Shown: in pieces, positions 61,992 to 64,000 of the stretch | Numbering within the stretch: position 1 is the first letter of the stretch | How the letters are laid out: every line of letters begins with the position of its first letter | DNA from: Scolanthus callimorphus | Taxonomy: Eukaryota > Cnidaria > Anthozoa > Actiniaria > Edwardsiidae | Direction of reading: 5' to 3' | Assembly (NCBI GenBank): GCA_033964015.1 | Contig: CM066913.1 | Span: 10,286,953 to 10,350,952, forward strand | Length of the DNA: 64,000 nt | Notes under the pieces: model-generated | The model's input: only the letters and a program-made list of their open reading frames with translations | What the model was told of the DNA's origin: nothing | The model's database searches: none | Made by a program: the position numbers and the translations under genes

Positions 61992-62167
61992 TATTATATA
62001 ACACCAATGAAATACCAGGTGATCTCCCGCGCGAAAACTTCACACGTGAAAATATCATGTTATTTTCACATGTGAAAATATCACACTCGCCTTTGCTGAA
62101 TGCTCGATATTTAAGCTTAACTCAAATAAAATTTGAATTTGGTATTTCATTGATGTTTGTATAATAA
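61992..62167. mobile_element. MITE with ACACCAATGAAATACCA ends
   Basis: ATAACACCAATGAAATACC at the left has its inverse GGTATTTCATTGATGTTTGT at the right. An inner hairpin joins CACGTGAAAATATCA and its inverse. It appears to separate the preceding hairpin from the related segment that follows, so it may be nested. Confidence 0.7.
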
Positions 62168-62280
62168 ACAGAACATTACATGACCGCTTGGAGTGCGCTC
62201 ACTCGTGAGATAAATTTTCAACACTCGAAGATAAAATTCGTATCTCCGCGCGGCCATGTAATATCCTCTATTTAATTAAT
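62168..62280. repeat. Diverged segment of the 61.85-kb hairpin family
   Basis: ACTCGAAGATAAAATTCGTATC and GGCCATGTAATATCCTCTAT (shortened) match the right arm and flank of the 61.85-kb hairpin. The inverse ACATTACATGACCGC occurs at the left. Confidence 0.6.
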
Positions 62281-62858
62281 GAAATGAATAAAATCAAATA
62301 ATTGTTATTTTCTATTTCTGAAAATTTGAACTATTTAATACATCCTTCTCTTTTTCGCTTGTTATTAGCGGGGTTTTTTTCACGTTTTTACCCTTCGTCT
62401 CTCTCTGCTTCTTTGTCCTCTCACCGCCTGCCTCGACAGGCTATGCTATTTGCAGGCGGTGTGCTGTCTTTGTAAAATTTAAAAAAGATATAATAAAGTT
62501 GAAGTTGGGGCAGCATCACAACTTGAGTTGTTATGCTCGTGGCGTTTAGGTTGCCCTCACCTTTGCTGGGCTTTATAATCACTGCTGTTTTTATTGTAAA
62601 ATTAGTTGATAGGGAGTTATCCCAGAGATACAGCTATTTATTATTTTATGCAAATTTGATGACGTCAGGTTAGGCTAAATCTTTCGGTCTTGATAATAGC
62701 CAACTGTTTTCGATATTTAACAAATTTGGCAAATAATAAGAGCCCAGACAAGGAGCTTGTCTGATTTATGTCAAAAATTTGCTCGTGCGATCTTTTGTTG
62801 CGAAGATATGGAGCTTGAATTTATAATTAGCCTGTTTCGACGTCATCACTTCACTTAT
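62281..62858. other. No recognisable feature
   Basis: Non-coding; a CCGCCTGC/GCAGGCGG hairpin at about 62425-62460. Confidence 0.5.
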
Positions 62859-62992
62859 AGGCCATGTTCGAATTACGCTTCAATGCCGAGGTTCTCTTCT
62901 AAAATTACGGTAAAATGTATTAGAACTTGGAGAGAGCCTTGATTTGAAGCTTTTGTCGTGTGCGCATTGGAGCATAATTCGAACCTGGGCTA
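62859..62992. mobile_element. 134-bp MITE with TTCGAATTA ends
   Basis: TAGGCCATGTTCGAATTACG is inverted with few mismatches at the right end (CATAATTCGAACCTGGGCTA), the arms continuing to TCAATGC/GCATTGG. Confidence 0.7.
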
Positions 62993-64000
62993 TTAGCATG
63001 TAGCCGTGCTGTGTTGTGGGCTTCCTGTGTTGTACTGTGCTGTGGATTTCCTGTGACGCGTGGAGACTGGGCCGGGAATCTCTAGGGATCTCGCAAGGGT
63101 TTACAGTTAGTTGTCTAGAGGGGGCTTGGGTGTATTGAGTAGGTGTAAGTGAAGTGTACAAAATCCGAGTAAATCCAAAGGCTTCCAAGTCACGAGTGTT
63201 GAACCAGAAACATAGAAGTGAGTTCAAACGTGCAACAGCGCGACAACCTGCGAACAACTCGCGATCAATAAACACCATATTTGGAAAGCATCAGGTTCTT
63301 CGTTTAACCAATCAGCAACAGGAGATTTGATTCGTCTTTCCTAAAAATAACGCGCGCGAACCCCTCACATAACAGTAGCACAAAATGAGTTTAGGGACGG
63401 ACCATTTGATATTTGTTGGGGGGAGTGGCTAATTTTTTGGGCTCGATATTTTTTTCGCGTCCAGTTTTGCTGCTCAAATTTTTTTCACTAGAACCTGTCT
63501 GTGCTCGATATTTTTTTCCTGATATTTCTTTTTTGGTTCGGGACATTATTTAAATTTTTTCGCTCTCAAAACGACAATTGATCACTTCAATAAAGTTTGT
63601 TTTCATACTCTCCTGTTATGTTAGCATTTCGCGAAATCGGATCAGTTCGGGTTTACGATCGAGGGCTGACAACAGATAAGTTTGTATGTTTATCAATGCG
63701 CGCGAAGCCCGCCGCGATTTTTAAAATCTACGAGGTTAATGATGTTCTTATTTCTGGGAGATGAGAATCACGCTAAAGAAATGGATTCACTGAACAAAAA
63801 CATCCTAAAAATTTTCAAAAATTAATCATGCATGCCTAGTAGGATGTTATAGTTTGTAAATACTACACCACAGCTTACGCTTTTTATGAGCGCGACGCTG
63901 CTGCAATTTTGGACATATCAGTTGAAAGTAAGTAAACCTTTACTTATCATTTTCTGAAATTATTTAAATTTGAAAACAAATATTAAGTGTTTTAATTGTT
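62993..64000. other. No certain feature
   Basis: The 132-codon minus frame at 63278-62880 overlaps the MITE and has no domain I know. CAATAAACACC near 63267 could be a poly(A) signal on the plus strand. GCTCGATATTTTTTTC occurs twice near 63441 and 63503. CCAATCAG lies near 63309. Confidence 0.45.

Noticed and set aside
62880..63278. 132-codon minus-strand frame
   Set aside because: It overlaps a MITE end and shows no conserved domain.
62999..63290. Solo LTR
   Set aside because: TGTAG and CA-like borders and a poly(A)-like signal can be picked out, but no second copy, primer-binding site or flanking duplication is visible.

Overview
This is a eukaryotic, intron-era animal sequence, AT-rich, gene-poor and repeat-rich. 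I infer an anthozoan cnidarian, probably a stony coral. The inference rests on a single-exon class A GPCR, CR1/L2-like and other LINE 3' ends, and very many short foldback DNA elements built around CTGATTGG (CCAAT-box) motifs. No host-species marker is present, so the taxon call is inference. There are no bacterial operons, CRISPR arrays, rRNA genes or convincing intact tRNA genes.

Only one gene is convincing: a 339-residue rhodopsin-class GPCR on the minus strand (4572-5591), with a TATA-like box upstream and a poly(A) signal downstream. Its usual starting codon must be the ATG at 5591, because the open frame extends a few codons further only through a TTG. A TATA box followed by a splice donor at 25.85-25.97 kb may mark the start of another transcript, but no coding exon is recognisable there.

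The rest is mobile-element sediment. Five to six 5'-truncated, frameshifted LINE 3' ends lie at 32.9-33.5, 39.1-39.4, 41.5-42.0, 53.2-54.1 (minus), 60.6-60.8 and 61.4-61.7 kb. About twenty non-autonomous DNA elements can be delimited, many with exact target-site duplications (TSDs): TTAA (37.4, 49.0, 56.3, 57.1 kb), TA (50.4-52.9 kb pogo/Tigger-like), 5 bp (13.0, 59.6 kb), 8 bp (26.1 kb), 9 bp (19.9, 52.9 kb) and 11 bp (59.8-60.6 kb). Several are nested.

The most unusual object is a 2.5-kb near-perfect giant palindrome at 27.70-30.23 kb. Its arms are tandem arrays of a G-rich unit of about 294 bp (four copies in one arm, five in the other) meeting at a loop of about 50 nt, an architecture like Drosophila Foldback elements. 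Second are a 764-bp element with tandem-repeat ends, an 11-bp TSD and splice-like signals inside, sitting beside a LINE tail, and a 2.4-kb pogo-like element carrying at least six copies of a subterminal motif. Long stretches between these hold nothing I can recognise and are listed as such. Most open frames there lack an ATG, are short, and overlap repeats.
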